A stretch of DNA of 64,000 bases, from NCBI GenBank assembly GCA_910583985.1, contig CAJTYA010000009.1:1-64000 (forward strand). The letters run 5' to 3'. A program made the translations under genes and the position numbers. This document shows positions 42,656 to 51,569 of this stretch, one piece after another (position 1 is the stretch's first letter; each line of letters begins with the position of its first letter). This DNA is from an uncultured Alistipes sp. GTDB lineage: Bacteria; Bacteroidota; Bacteroidia; Bacteroidales; Rikenellaceae. Under the pieces are notes generated by a model. It searched no databases, was not told the DNA's origin, and saw only the letters and a list, made by a program, of their open reading frames with translations.

Positions 42656-44443
42656 CTACTCTTCGCTGATGGCCATCAGTTGTTCGCGGTAGGCGGCCAG
42701 AATGCGGGATTTGGAGATGAATCCGAGGTATCTGTTATCGCCCGACACGACGGGCAGCATCCATGCCTTCGAACCCTCGAAGGCATCGAGCACGCTGCCG
42801 ATCTGTTCGTTGGGATAGATCAGATCGGGCGGAGGGATCATGTAGTTGTCGATCGTCGTGCCGTATTTCGACGCATCGAACATATCGGCCCGCAGGTCGT
42901 CGAGCTGCACGACGCCCAGCAGCGTCCCGTCGCGACTGACCACCGGAAAGATGTTGCGGCGCACCGACGCAATCAGCTTGACCACGTCGCCCAGCGTCGT
43001 ATCCATCGTGATGCGGTGGAAGTCGGTCTCGATCAACGAAGAAAGATTCAGGAAAACGAGCACCGAACGGTCCTTGTTGTGCGTAAGCAGCTCGCCGCTC
43101 TGGGAGAGTTTTTTCGTGTAGATCGAATAGGGTTCGAGGTAGTAGCCCAGCGTGAACGACAGCGCGGCCACGAGCATCAGCGGCACGAAGAGCGAATAGC
43201 CGTTGGTCAGCTCGGCGATCAGGAAGATCGACGTCAGCGGCGCGTTCATCACGCCCGACATCACGCCGGCCATGCCGACGAGCGCGAAGGGTACGATGGG
43301 CAGTTCGAACCCGAAGGCGAGGTTGAGGATATAGACCATCGTGGCCCCGGTGAAAGCCCCGACGAAGAGCGAGGGGGCGAACGATCCGCCGACCCCGCCG
43401 GCCCCGTTGGTGGCCGACATGGCCACGACCTTGAAAAAAAGCGTCGCCAGAAGATACAACGCCACGATCCACCCCGTGTGACGATAGCGGAAGAACAGCG
43501 AATTGTTGAACAGGGCGTCCGTATTGGCGTACATCAGATCGGTCAGCGACTCGTAGCCTTCGCCGTAGAGCGGCGGAAAGAGAAAGATCAGCACGCCGAT
43601 GACCAGCCCGCCGACGATCCACCGGCGGTACATGCTCTTGATCTTGGCGAACTGTGCCGAAATGGCCGAATTGATCCGCGTGAAATAATAGGACATCAAC
43701 CCGCAGATCAACCCTAACGCGACGTAGAAAGGCAGATGCCGCAGCTCGAAGACGTGTTTGAGGTCGATGTTGAACACCGGATCGAACCCGTTGAGAAAAA
43801 ACATCAGCGTCGTGGCCGTCACGGCGGAGATCAACAGCGGAATGATGGACGCGACGGTAATGTCGAGCATCAGGATTTCGAGCACGAACACGACGCCCGT
43901 GATGGGCGCCTTGAAGACGGCCGACAGCGCGGCCGCCGCGCCGCAGCTCAGCAGCAGCGTGACATTCTTGTAGTTGAGCCGCATGAAACGGCCTACGTTC
44001 GAACCGATGGCCGACCCCGTCAGCACGATGGGCGCTTCGGGACCGACCGATCCGCCGAAGCCGATGGTCGCCGAACTGGCGAGGATGGACGAATAGCAGT
44101 TGTGCGGCTTGATGCGCGAGCCCTTTTTGCTCATGGCATAGAGCACGCGGGTGACGCCCTCGCTGATGTTGTCGCGAACGAGGTACTTGACTATCAACGT
44201 GGCGATGACGATCCCCACGACCGGATAGAACAGGTAGAACACGCTCGCCCGATCGACATCGAACCAACTGGTCAGCATATAGCGGAACAAGCCCAGCGTC
44301 CGTTCGAACACATAGGCCGCCAGACCCGCCGCCAAGCCGACGACAATGGCCAGCAGAATCATCAACTGCTTGTCCGTAAGCCGCTTGGTCGCGATGATAA
44401 GATAGCGGTACAGGATCGCTATCCGGTTCTTGATCCGTGCCAT
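42656..44443 (-). CDS. ClC-type chloride channel/transporter with CBS domains
   Basis: 595-residue inner-membrane protein. Residues 1-430 hold the ClC transmembrane fold (some 16-18 hydrophobic helices), with the conserved loops GSVGPEAPIVLTGSAIGS near 130, GAGGVGGSFAPSLFVGAFTG near 343 and GVMNAPLTSIFLIAEL near 390. The gating glutamate of antiporters lies in GPEAP (G-x-E-x-P type). Residues about 450-595 form two CBS domains (MDTTLGDVVKLIASVRRNIFPVV and LIYPNEQIGSVLDAFEGSKAWMLPVV), which bind nucleotides and regulate transport in relatives. Whether it acts as a channel or as a chloride/proton antiporter is not decided by the sequence. It ends a minus-strand pair with trpS (103-bp spacer). 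Confidence 0.96.
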   Translation of the reverse strand: MARIKNRIAILYRYLIIATKRLTDKQLMILLAIVVGLAAGLAAYVFERTLGLFRYMLTSWFDVDRASVFYLFYPVVGIVIATLIVKYLVRDNISEGVTRVLYAMSKKGSRIKPHNCYSSILASSATIGFGGSVGPEAPIVLTGSAIGSNVGRFMRLNYKNVTLLLSCGAAAALSAVFKAPITGVVFVLEILMLDITVASIIPLLISAVTATTLMFFLNGFDPVFNIDLKHVFELRHLPFYVALGLICGLMSYYFTRINSAISAQFAKIKSMYRRWIVGGLVIGVLIFLFPPLYGEGYESLTDLMYANTDALFNNSLFFRYRHTGWIVALYLLATLFFKVVAMSATNGAGGVGGSFAPSLFVGAFTGATMVYILNLAFGFELPIVPFALVGMAGVMSGVMNAPLTSIFLIAELTNGYSLFVPLMLVAALSFTLGYYLEPYSIYTKKLSQSGELLTHNKDRSVLVFLNLSSLIETDFHRITMDTTLGDVVKLIASVRRNIFPVVSRDGTLLGVVQLDDLRADMFDASKYGTTIDNYMIPPPDLIYPNEQIGSVLDAFEGSKAWMLPVVSGDNRYLGFISKSRILAAYREQLMAISEE

Positions 44444-44546
44444 ATCGTCTTCCGTCGATCTTTTTCAGCCAAAGAGAATCGTCCCGGCCCTTCGCGCGCA
44501 CCGTCCCGTCCGCGCCGTCTTCCGGCCGCCGGGACGGCCGTGCGTT

Positions 44547-45548
44547 CTACCGCCGGCCGAAAGGCTTGATGCCCATGATTTCCCGCACGTCGGCGAGCGT
44601 CTTGCCCGCGCTCTCGCGCGCTTTCTCGGCACCCTGTCGGACGACGCGCGAGAGATAGTCCTCGTCGGCGGCGATGTCCCGAATCCGTGCGCGGATGGGG
44701 GCCACGACCTTGACGATGTCCTCGGCCAACTGCTTCTTCAGGTCGCCGTAACGGATTTCGCACCGGTTCCACTTGTCGGTGAAATGCTGCACCGTGTCTT
44801 CGGTCGAAACGACGCGCAACAGCGTGAACAGGTTGGCGATTACCTCCGGCATCGGACTGTCGGGCGCCGTGGGACCCGAATCGGTCACGGCCTTCATCAC
44901 CTTCTTGCGGATGGCCTCGTCGCTGTCGGACAGGTAGATGCCGTTCCCTTCCGACTTACCCATCTTGCCCGAACCGTCGAGCCCCGGAATCTTCACGAGC
45001 CCCTCGCCGCTGAAGACGTAGGGCTGGCATTCGGGAAAATATTCCACGCCGTAGATCTGGTTGAAACGGCGGGCGAAGCGGCGGGTCAGTTCGAGGTGCT
45101 GCTCCTGATCCTTGCCCACCGGCACGCGCGTGGCGCGGTGTTGCAGGATGTCGGCGGCCATCAGCACCGGATAGCTCAGCAGGCCGATATTGACGTTTTC
45201 GGGCTGCTTGCGGATCTTGTCCTTGAAAGAGGCCGTGCGTTCGAGCTCCCCGACGAAGGCGTGCATGCTGAGCAGCAGCGACAGTTCGGTCACTTCGGGC
45301 ACGTCGCTCTGGACATAGATCGTCGCCACGTCGGGATCGAGCCCTGCGGCGAGGTATTCGGACAGCACGTTGGTGACGTTCCCGTGCAGGATGGCAGGGT
45401 CGGGATGGGTCGTGAGCGAGTGGTAGTCGGCTATGAAGAAGAAGCAGCGGTCGGTATGCTGCATTTTGACGAAGTTTTTCAGTGCACCGAAATAATTACC
45501 CAGATGCAGGTTTCCGGTAGATCGTATTCCGCTCAGTACAGTTTCCAT
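44547..45548 (-). CDS. trpS: tryptophan-tRNA ligase
   Basis: 333-residue class Ic synthetase charging tRNA-Trp. The HIGH-type motif is GNLHLGNYFGA near 12-22, and the KMSKS equivalent is GKMGKSEGN near 195. FIADYHSLTT near 38 and ADILQHRATRVPVGKDQEQHLELTR near 131-155 are the tryptophan pocket residues. Length is normal. The start at 45548 (METVLSGIRSTG) is the family start; the longer frame from 45668 would cross the promoter of the divergent ABC gene. The minus-strand -7 box TAAGTTTG lies at 45580-45573. Confidence 0.97.
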   Translation of the reverse strand: METVLSGIRSTGNLHLGNYFGALKNFVKMQHTDRCFFFIADYHSLTTHPDPAILHGNVTNVLSEYLAAGLDPDVATIYVQSDVPEVTELSLLLSMHAFVGELERTASFKDKIRKQPENVNIGLLSYPVLMAADILQHRATRVPVGKDQEQHLELTRRFARRFNQIYGVEYFPECQPYVFSGEGLVKIPGLDGSGKMGKSEGNGIYLSDSDEAIRKKVMKAVTDSGPTAPDSPMPEVIANLFTLLRVVSTEDTVQHFTDKWNRCEIRYGDLKKQLAEDIVKVVAPIRARIRDIAADEDYLSRVVRQGAEKARESAGKTLADVREIMGIKPFGRR

Positions 45549-45572
45549 ATTGCGATATTGAAATTCGAAAGG

Positions 45573-45655
45573 CAAACTTACGAAATTTACCGGACAAAAG
45601 GCCTCCGGGCCCCGAAATATAATTGCCGTTAAATCGAAAAAATGGATTACTTTTG
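45573..45655. promoter_or_regulatory. divergent promoters, trpS and ABC exporter
   Basis: Plus strand: TTG at 45623-45625, 22-base spacer, TACTTTTG at 45648-45655, 25 bases before the ABC start. Minus strand: TAAGTTTG at 45580-45573, 25 bases before trpS. Confidence 0.6.
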
Positions 45656-45679
45656 TCTCTTCCATCAACCCATCACAGC

Positions 45680-47509
45680 ATGAATACCTACTGGCGCCTG
45701 CTCGGATTCGCGAAACCCATCGAAAAATACGCTGTCCCCTACTTTTTCTACACGCTGTTCTACGCGGTGTTCAACACGTTCAACTTCGTGCTCATCATCC
45801 CCATCCTCGACACGCTCTTCGACCAGAGCGGCGCCGTGGAACGGGTGCGGGAAATGCCGGCGTTCGAACCGAACATGGACTACCTGCGGGAGCTTATCAA
45901 CTTTCTGCTGTACAGACTATTCGGGGAGAACTATTCGGGCATGGAGGTATTGATCTTTCTGGGGCTGTTCATCATCACCTCGTCGCTGTTGAGCAACCTG
46001 TTCCGCTATCTGGGCCAGCGCACCATCGAGACGATGCGCATCCGGACGCTCGAACGCCTGCGCAACAAGGTCTACGACAACGTGACGGGCATGCACACCG
46101 GCTATTTCAGCAACGAACGCAAGGGCGACATCATTTCGAAGATCTCGTCCGACGTGCAGGTCGTGCAGTTCTGCATCACCAACACGCTTCAGGTGGCGTT
46201 CCGCGACCCGTTCCTCATCATCGGCTACATGGTGGCGCTGGTGCTCATCTCGTGGAAGCTGACGATTTTCTCTGCCCTTTTCCTGCCGCTGGTGGCGCTG
46301 GTCATCGGCTCGATCGTCAAAAGGCTGCGCCGCTCGGCCACCGAAGCGCAGGAACGTTTCGCCGACCTCGTGAGCCTGATGGACGAATCGCTTTCGGGCA
46401 TCAAGATTCTCAAAAGCTATAACGCCGTGGGCTACGTCACCGACAAGTTCCACCGGCTCAACGGACAGTTCTCCCGCCTGTCGCTCGGCATGGCCCGCCG
46501 GCAGCAATTAGCCTCGCCGGCCAGCGAGTTCATGGGCATCACTACGGCGGCCATCCTGCTCGTCTACGGCGGCAGCCTCGTGCTGGGCGGCGATCTGGCT
46601 GCCAGCGGATTCATCGCCTATCTGGGCATTTTCACGCAGATCACCCGCCCGCTGCGCTCGTTCACCGACGCCTTCGCCAACATCAACCAAGGCATCGCCG
46701 CCGGAGAGCGTGTCCTCGCCCTGCTCGACGAAAAGAGCCGGATCGCAGACGCTCCCGACGCCGTGCCGATGGATGGCCTGCACGAGGGCATCGAGTTCCG
46801 CGACGTGCGCTTCTCCTACGAAAACAGGGAGGTGATCCGGGGCGTGAGCTTCACGATCCGCAAAGGCGAAACCGTCGCGCTCGTAGGTCCGTCGGGCGGC
46901 GGCAAATCGACGCTGTCGGACCTCATCCCGCGGTTCTACGACGTGCAGAGCGGCGAGATCCTCATCGACGGAATCGACATCCGCCGCTACCGGCTCGGCA
47001 GCCTGCGCGAACACATCGGCGTCGTATCGCAAGACACCGTGCTGTTCAACGACACGATAGAGAGCAACCTGCGGCTCGGCAAACGGGACGCCACCGACGA
47101 CGAAGTGCGCCGCGCGGCCCGCATCGCCAATGCCGACGCCTTCATCATGGAGACCGAAAACGGCTACCGGACCAACATCGGCGACCGAGGCATGAAACTC
47201 TCCGGAGGGCAGCGCCAGCGGCTGAGCATCGCGCGGGCCGTGCTGAAAAATCCCGAAATCCTGATCCTCGACGAAGCCACTTCGGCGCTCGACACCGAAT
47301 CGGAAATGCTCGTGCAGAGCGCGCTCGACTCGTTGCTCGAAGGGCGCACCTCGCTGGTAATCGCCCACCGGCTCAGCACGATCCACAACGCCGACCGCAT
47401 CATCGTCATCGACCAAGGCCGCATCGCCGAACAGGGCACGCATCAGGAACTGATGAACCTGCACGGCATCTATGCCAAGCTGATCGAAATGCAGCAGATC
47501 GAGGAGTAG
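45680..47509 (+). CDS. ABC exporter, permease-ATPase fusion (MsbA-like)
   Basis: 609-residue half-transporter that probably works as a homodimer in the inner membrane. The N-terminal 340 residues carry six membrane helices (YAVPYFFYTLFYAVFNTFNFVL, GLFIITSSLLSNLFRYL, and others). The ATPase domain starts near 370, with Walker A GPSGGGKSTL at 403-412, the ABC signature LSGGQRQRLSIARA from 507, Walker B ILILDEATSALD near 528 and the H-loop IAHRLSTI. The closest functional analogue is MsbA, the lipid A flippase, but multidrug and other lipid exporters share this architecture, so the substrate is inferred. Single gene with its own promoter and terminator. Confidence 0.94.
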   Translation: MNTYWRLLGFAKPIEKYAVPYFFYTLFYAVFNTFNFVLIIPILDTLFDQSGAVERVREMPAFEPNMDYLRELINFLLYRLFGENYSGMEVLIFLGLFIITSSLLSNLFRYLGQRTIETMRIRTLERLRNKVYDNVTGMHTGYFSNERKGDIISKISSDVQVVQFCITNTLQVAFRDPFLIIGYMVALVLISWKLTIFSALFLPLVALVIGSIVKRLRRSATEAQERFADLVSLMDESLSGIKILKSYNAVGYVTDKFHRLNGQFSRLSLGMARRQQLASPASEFMGITTAAILLVYGGSLVLGGDLAASGFIAYLGIFTQITRPLRSFTDAFANINQGIAAGERVLALLDEKSRIADAPDAVPMDGLHEGIEFRDVRFSYENREVIRGVSFTIRKGETVALVGPSGGGKSTLSDLIPRFYDVQSGEILIDGIDIRRYRLGSLREHIGVVSQDTVLFNDTIESNLRLGKRDATDDEVRRAARIANADAFIMETENGYRTNIGDRGMKLSGGQRQRLSIARAVLKNPEILILDEATSALDTESEMLVQSALDSLLEGRTSLVIAHRLSTIHNADRIIVIDQGRIAEQGTHQELMNLHGIYAKLIEMQQIEE

Positions 47510-47533
47510 TTCCGCGGCATCTCGTTTCCATAT

Positions 47534-47582
47534 ACCGCCGGGTACGAACCATGAAAACGGTCCGTACCCGGCGGTTTTCTTC
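47534..47582 (+). terminator. terminator after ABC exporter
   Basis: Perfect 13-bp stem (47534-47546 with 47563-47575), 16-base loop, then TTTTCTTCC. Confidence 0.85.
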
Positions 47583-48292
47583 CGTTCTCTTTCTCTTTTC
47601 CGCCATGCAGCGGCCGGAGAAAAAAGGAAGCCCCCCTCCGCTTTCCGAATGCCTCCGGACGGATGTTCGTCCATGCCGCATTCGCCGCAGAGACGCGGAC
47701 GAAAGAACGACACGCTCGAAAAACGAAACGAAGGCATCCCACCGCCTGCGGAGGAACGTTCTCTCCGGAAAGAAGCCGGCATACGCTCCCTATCCCGCGT
47801 TTTTCGCAGAAAACGAGCCACTCCTCCCGGAATCCGAGCCAACGACATCGACGCATTTTGCCCGACGAAGCGGGCCGTCACCACCCGCAACCGACCCGCA
47901 GCATGTCGCGTCTCCTTTCGGACATGCGCCGTTCTCCGCCGCCCGCATGCCCTTCCCCCCTCCGTCACGACACGTTCCGGACCGGACGAACCGTTCCGGC
48001 GAACCGCTCATACTCTGCTCCCGATCGTTCCGACATCCGTCGCACAAGCCGCTACGTTCCCGGCGGCAGGTAGCATCACGACCGTCCCTTACGTCCGCAC
48101 AGCTTCGCACCGCATCCGTTCCCCGGCGAACGACGGGAAAATCCCTAAAATGCCAAAAGTCAGTCGTTTTCGGAAACACCTCCCCTGCAAAACGGGCGCA
48201 AAGACATCGACGGGCAGCTCCCGACTCTCCGCCACCGGATCGCCCTTGTCCTCCCGTCCTTCGACGTACAGCCCCCCCTGACTGCCGTCCTC
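47583..48292. other. gene-free gap
   Basis: About 710 GC-rich bases. Three overlapping plus-strand frames of 130-280 codons exist here but all are Arg/Pro/Ser-rich with no motifs, as expected from GC-rich non-coding DNA. Confidence 0.5.
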
Positions 48293-48688
48293 TTACCGGC
48301 GTCCCCTTTTTCCGGGACACTCCTGCGGCAGATAGCAACGCTTACGCCCCGGCAGCTCGAACATCTCCGAAACCGTCCGGGTCACGACATAGTCCCTGAA
48401 TTCGCTCCGCGTGGAACGGCGGCAATAACGATACCGGTCCGGCAGACGATGCCATGTCTCGAAATGCCGAAAATCTTTCGTGCTCGACTCCAAATAGACA
48501 GACGAACCGACACGCTTGTCGAACAGGCCCCACAGCGAACTCTCGGCAGGGCAATACGGATTCCGTCTATGAAAAAGATAAACATCGCCGATTTCGAACC
48601 GAACCTTTCCCGAAAACGGAGACGCGCCGCAGAACGGAACATCGGCGAACGAAGACTCAGCACGGATTCCATGTTTACGTTTTCTCAT
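48293..48688 (-). CDS. 131-residue protein, unknown family
   Basis: Orphan basic protein starting MRKRKHGIRAESSFADVPF. The sequence has a balanced composition with hydrophobic and aromatic residues spread evenly (KVRFEIGDVYLFHRRNPYC, GLFDKRVGSSVYLES, HFETWHRLPDRYRYC), unlike the Arg/Pro-rich frames around it. Cysteines recur at about 20, 46, 89, 118 and 124. No signal peptide or membrane segment, and no family recognised. It stands alone within 2.5 kb of gene-free sequence but has a strong promoter 190 bp upstream and a long hairpin in its leader, which supports it being expressed. It could be a remnant of a mobile element (inference). Confidence 0.55.
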   Translation of the reverse strand: MRKRKHGIRAESSFADVPFCGASPFSGKVRFEIGDVYLFHRRNPYCPAESSLWGLFDKRVGSSVYLESSTKDFRHFETWHRLPDRYRYCRRSTRSEFRDYVVTRTVSEMFELPGRKRCYLPQECPGKRGRR

Positions 48689-48748
48689 ACAGGCACACTT
48701 TTTGATTCTTGTTCAAAAATATGCGCGGAACCCGGCTCGTCATCCATT

Positions 48749-48834
48749 TTGCCCAACAGAAGTGATAAAACTTGCCGAGGACCGCGCATAATAGGTCCAA
48801 GGCTGTTCATCTTATCACTTCTTCATTTGGGCAA
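48749..48834 (-). other. long structured leader hairpin
   Basis: TTGCCCAA (48749-48756) pairs with TTGGGCAA (48827-48834); AGAAGTGATAA (48758-48768) pairs with TTATCACTTCT (48812-48822); inside, GCC/GGACC (48774-48783) pairs with GGTCC/GGC (48794-48803) across a two-base internal loop and a 10-base terminal loop. The element sits in the transcribed leader of the 131-residue gene and is not GC-rich like its surroundings. Confidence 0.75.
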
Positions 48835-48876
48835 TTCGGAATGAATAAACAGCTTCGATATTTTAATATTTCACAT

Positions 48877-48906
48877 CAAATATAGCAATCTCTTCATTAC
48901 AAACAA
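48877..48906 (-). promoter_or_regulatory. promoter of leader and 131-residue gene
   Basis: Minus-strand TTG (48906-48904), 19-base spacer, TATATTTG (48884-48877): a near-perfect Bacteroidetes promoter in an AT-rich stretch. Confidence 0.7.
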
Positions 48907-49988
48907 CTGTTCATTGCATTTTTTTATAAACATTAAAAGTTTCCTGTTCCGCCATCTTCCCCTATCGAACGATAAACTAAGACGATAGCGGCATGCAGCC
49001 GTTTCCTTGCACGCAGGCAGACCGGACGAAAATATACCCGTCTGGCCATCCGTTTCGAACGAAATACGGAACAGGCAACGGACGAATCCGTCCCGGCCCT
49101 CGGCCCTCTCCTCCCGGAACCGGACGGGCGAACGGTTCCTTTCATTATCCCGCCCTACCCTCGCACAAACGCACACAAAGTCTCACTCCGGTCGTCTTCG
49201 GGCGCTCCTCTCACACGAGAGCCGAACAGAAAATATCGCCCGGACAGACACATACCGGACATAGACAACCGTTCCCCGATCCACCCCACCGAACGAGAAG
49301 ACCAAACCGACAGGCGGCAGAAATATCCATTTTCCATAACCGCCCGAAAACCCAAGAGTCTCCCTCCTCGAAACGAAAAGAGGGCAGCGGCAGGATGCCC
49401 GTATCCGGCCGGCAGACGGTTATTTACAGAAAGAAGCGAAGAACCGCGGCAAAAGCACCGTCCGACAGAAAACCGGTTACCGGTTCGCTTCCCCGGTTCT
49501 TTTCGGACCTTGTCGGCAAGGTTCGATTTTTTCGTTTTCCGCACCGGTTGTACTGCCACGGAAATACGCATGAAAAAATTCGGTTTGATGACCAAAGTCC
49601 GTTCGAAATCCGAGAAAAAAGCTGATCGGACCGAAAAAGTCCCGACGAGAAGGACATTCCTTCTGAGGACATGATCACGTCGTCCGAGGGCAAAAGATCC
49701 GTCTCTTCCGGGCCGCAAGACATCCGGATCGACGAAGCCCCGGCCGAAAGGCGCCCCCGGCTATCGACGAGGAGCCGGAAGGCATCGGGTCCCGCACAGG
49801 ACGCCCCCACCAAAGCCGCGCCTCTCTCGCAGCGAAGGTTCCCTTTCGGGCCCCTCGGACACAACGTTCGCCGCCTCCGCGGATCGCCGGACGGGCTGTT
49901 GGTCGCTCCGTTCGCCGGAGGCGACACTTTCGGCGAACGGCCGGCGTCGGTCGAGTACGTCGACCGACGCTTCCCCGCCCGAACGAAA
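48907..49988. other. gene-free gap
   Basis: About 1.1 kb between the orphan promoter and the eno terminator. Mixed composition (AT-richer at 48907-48960). No gene recognised; the frames of 130-210 codons lack family features. Confidence 0.5.
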
Positions 49989-50018
49989 AGGGGGACCCGA
50001 AAGATTTCGGGTCCCCCT
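49989..50018 (-). terminator. terminator of eno
   Basis: AGGGGGACCCGAAA (49989-50002) pairs with TTTCGGGTCCCCCT (50005-50018); on the minus strand followed by TTTTCGTT. Confidence 0.85.
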
Positions 50019-50064
50019 ATCGGTTCCTCGTCGGCCGGACATCGGTCCGAGACGACGGATGCGA

Positions 50065-51369
50065 CTATTTCTTGTAGATCTTCGTGTATCCGTAGATCGC
50101 TTCGTCGCCCAGTTCTTCTTCGATGCGGAGCAACTGGTTGTATTTGGCCATACGGTCGGAACGGCTCATCGAACCGGTCTTGATCTGGCCCGAATTGGTC
50201 GCTACGGCGATGTCGGCGATCGTAGCGTCTTCCGTTTCGCCCGAACGGTGCGAAGTGACCGAAGTGTAACCGGCACGGTGAGCCATTTCGATGGCATCCA
50301 GCGTTTCGGTCAGCGAACCGATCTGGTTCACTTTGATCAGGATCGAGTTACCGCAACCCATTTCGATACCCTTCTTGAGGAATTCCACGTTGGTCACGAA
50401 CAGGTCGTCGCCCACGAGCTGGCATTTGTCGCCTACCTTTTCGGTCAGCGCTTTCCAACCTTCCCAGTCGTTTTCGCTCATACCGTCTTCGATCGAGTCG
50501 ATCGGATATTTGGCGATCAGTTCTTCGAGGTAAGCCACCTGTTCGGCCGAAGTGCGTTTGGCACCCTTCGCGCCTTCGAACTTGGTGTAGTCGTAAACGC
50601 CGTCTTTGTAGAATTCGGACGAAGCGCAGTCCATTCCGATGGCTACGTCGCCGCCTTCGCATTTACGGCCGGGTTTGTAACCCGCCTTTTTGATGGCTTC
50701 GATGATCGATTCCAACGCGTCTTCGGTACCGTTGAGGGCCGGAGCGAAACCGCCTTCGTCGCCGACAGCCGTGCTCAGGCCGCGGTCGTGCAGCACCTTC
50801 TTCAGCGCGTGGAACACTTCGGCACCCATGCGCAGACCTTCCTTGAAGGAAGCGGCGCCCACGGGACGGATCATGAATTCCTGAAACGCGATCGGAGCGT
50901 CGGAGTGCGAACCACCGTTGATGATGTTCATCATCGGAACAGGCAGCGTCTTGGCATTCGTTCCGCCGATATAGCGGTAGAGGGGCATGCCGAGCAGGTC
51001 GGCCGCAGCACGTGCGCAGGCCAGCGAAACGCCGAGGATGGCATTGGCGCCGAGGTTGCTTTTCGTAGCGGTTCCGTCGAGGGCGATCATCGTTTTGTCG
51101 ATGCCCACCTGATCGGTCACCTGCATGCCGATGATCTCTTTGGCGATCACTTCGTTTACGTTCTGTACGGCTTTCTGTACGCCTTTTCCGCAGTAACGGC
51201 CCTTATCGCCGTCGCGCAGTTCGAGCGCTTCGTTTTCGCCGGTGGATGCTCCCGAAGGAACGGCTGCACGGCCGAATGCGCCGCTGGCGGTCGTTACTTC
51301 CACTTCCACGGTGGGATTGCCTCTCGAATCGAGAATCTCTCTGGCATGAACACTGATAATCTGTCCCAT
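50065..51369 (-). CDS. eno: enolase
   Basis: 434-residue glycolytic enzyme interconverting 2-phosphoglycerate and phosphoenolpyruvate with Mg2+. SGASTGENEALELRDGDKGRYCGKGV (broken here as 41-66) is the substrate loop region; AVGDEGGFAP near 204, the metal ligands in GMDCASSEF, SIEDGMSEND and VGDDLFVTN, the catalytic lysine in ILIKVNQIG and SHRSGETED complete the active site. The long upstream open frame is not coding; the start at 51369 (MGQIISVHAREILDSRG) is typical. It has a strong promoter and a 165-base leader. Confidence 0.98.
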   Translation of the reverse strand: MGQIISVHAREILDSRGNPTVEVEVTTASGAFGRAAVPSGASTGENEALELRDGDKGRYCGKGVQKAVQNVNEVIAKEIIGMQVTDQVGIDKTMIALDGTATKSNLGANAILGVSLACARAAADLLGMPLYRYIGGTNAKTLPVPMMNIINGGSHSDAPIAFQEFMIRPVGAASFKEGLRMGAEVFHALKKVLHDRGLSTAVGDEGGFAPALNGTEDALESIIEAIKKAGYKPGRKCEGGDVAIGMDCASSEFYKDGVYDYTKFEGAKGAKRTSAEQVAYLEELIAKYPIDSIEDGMSENDWEGWKALTEKVGDKCQLVGDDLFVTNVEFLKKGIEMGCGNSILIKVNQIGSLTETLDAIEMAHRAGYTSVTSHRSGETEDATIADIAVATNSGQIKTGSMSRSDRMAKYNQLLRIEEELGDEAIYGYTKIYKK

Positions 51370-51537
51370 GATAATTTCTCTTAATTTTGGTTTATAATCG
51401 GTTCTGTCTGTCGTTCGTTCCGTAGCCGGGGCCTGCGCGGCCCTCTCCGGCCCTCGTTTTCCGCCCGTCGGCTCCGAAGCCGGAGGGATTCGTCCGCAAG
51501 CGAAGCGGAGAAAAATTCCGCAGGCCGAAAAACGTCC

Positions 51538-51569
51538 CAAAGATAGTGTTTTGCATCGGATTAAACAAA
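51538..51569 (-). promoter_or_regulatory. promoter of eno
   Basis: Minus-strand TTTG (51569-51566), 20-base spacer, TATCTTTG (51545-51538), an excellent match to the consensus, giving a leader of about 165 bases. Confidence 0.8.

Noticed and set aside
49155..49927. Minus-strand frames of 160-190 codons upstream of eno's terminator
   Set aside because: Arg/Ser/Gly-rich with no motif, promoter or conserved start; treated as non-coding.
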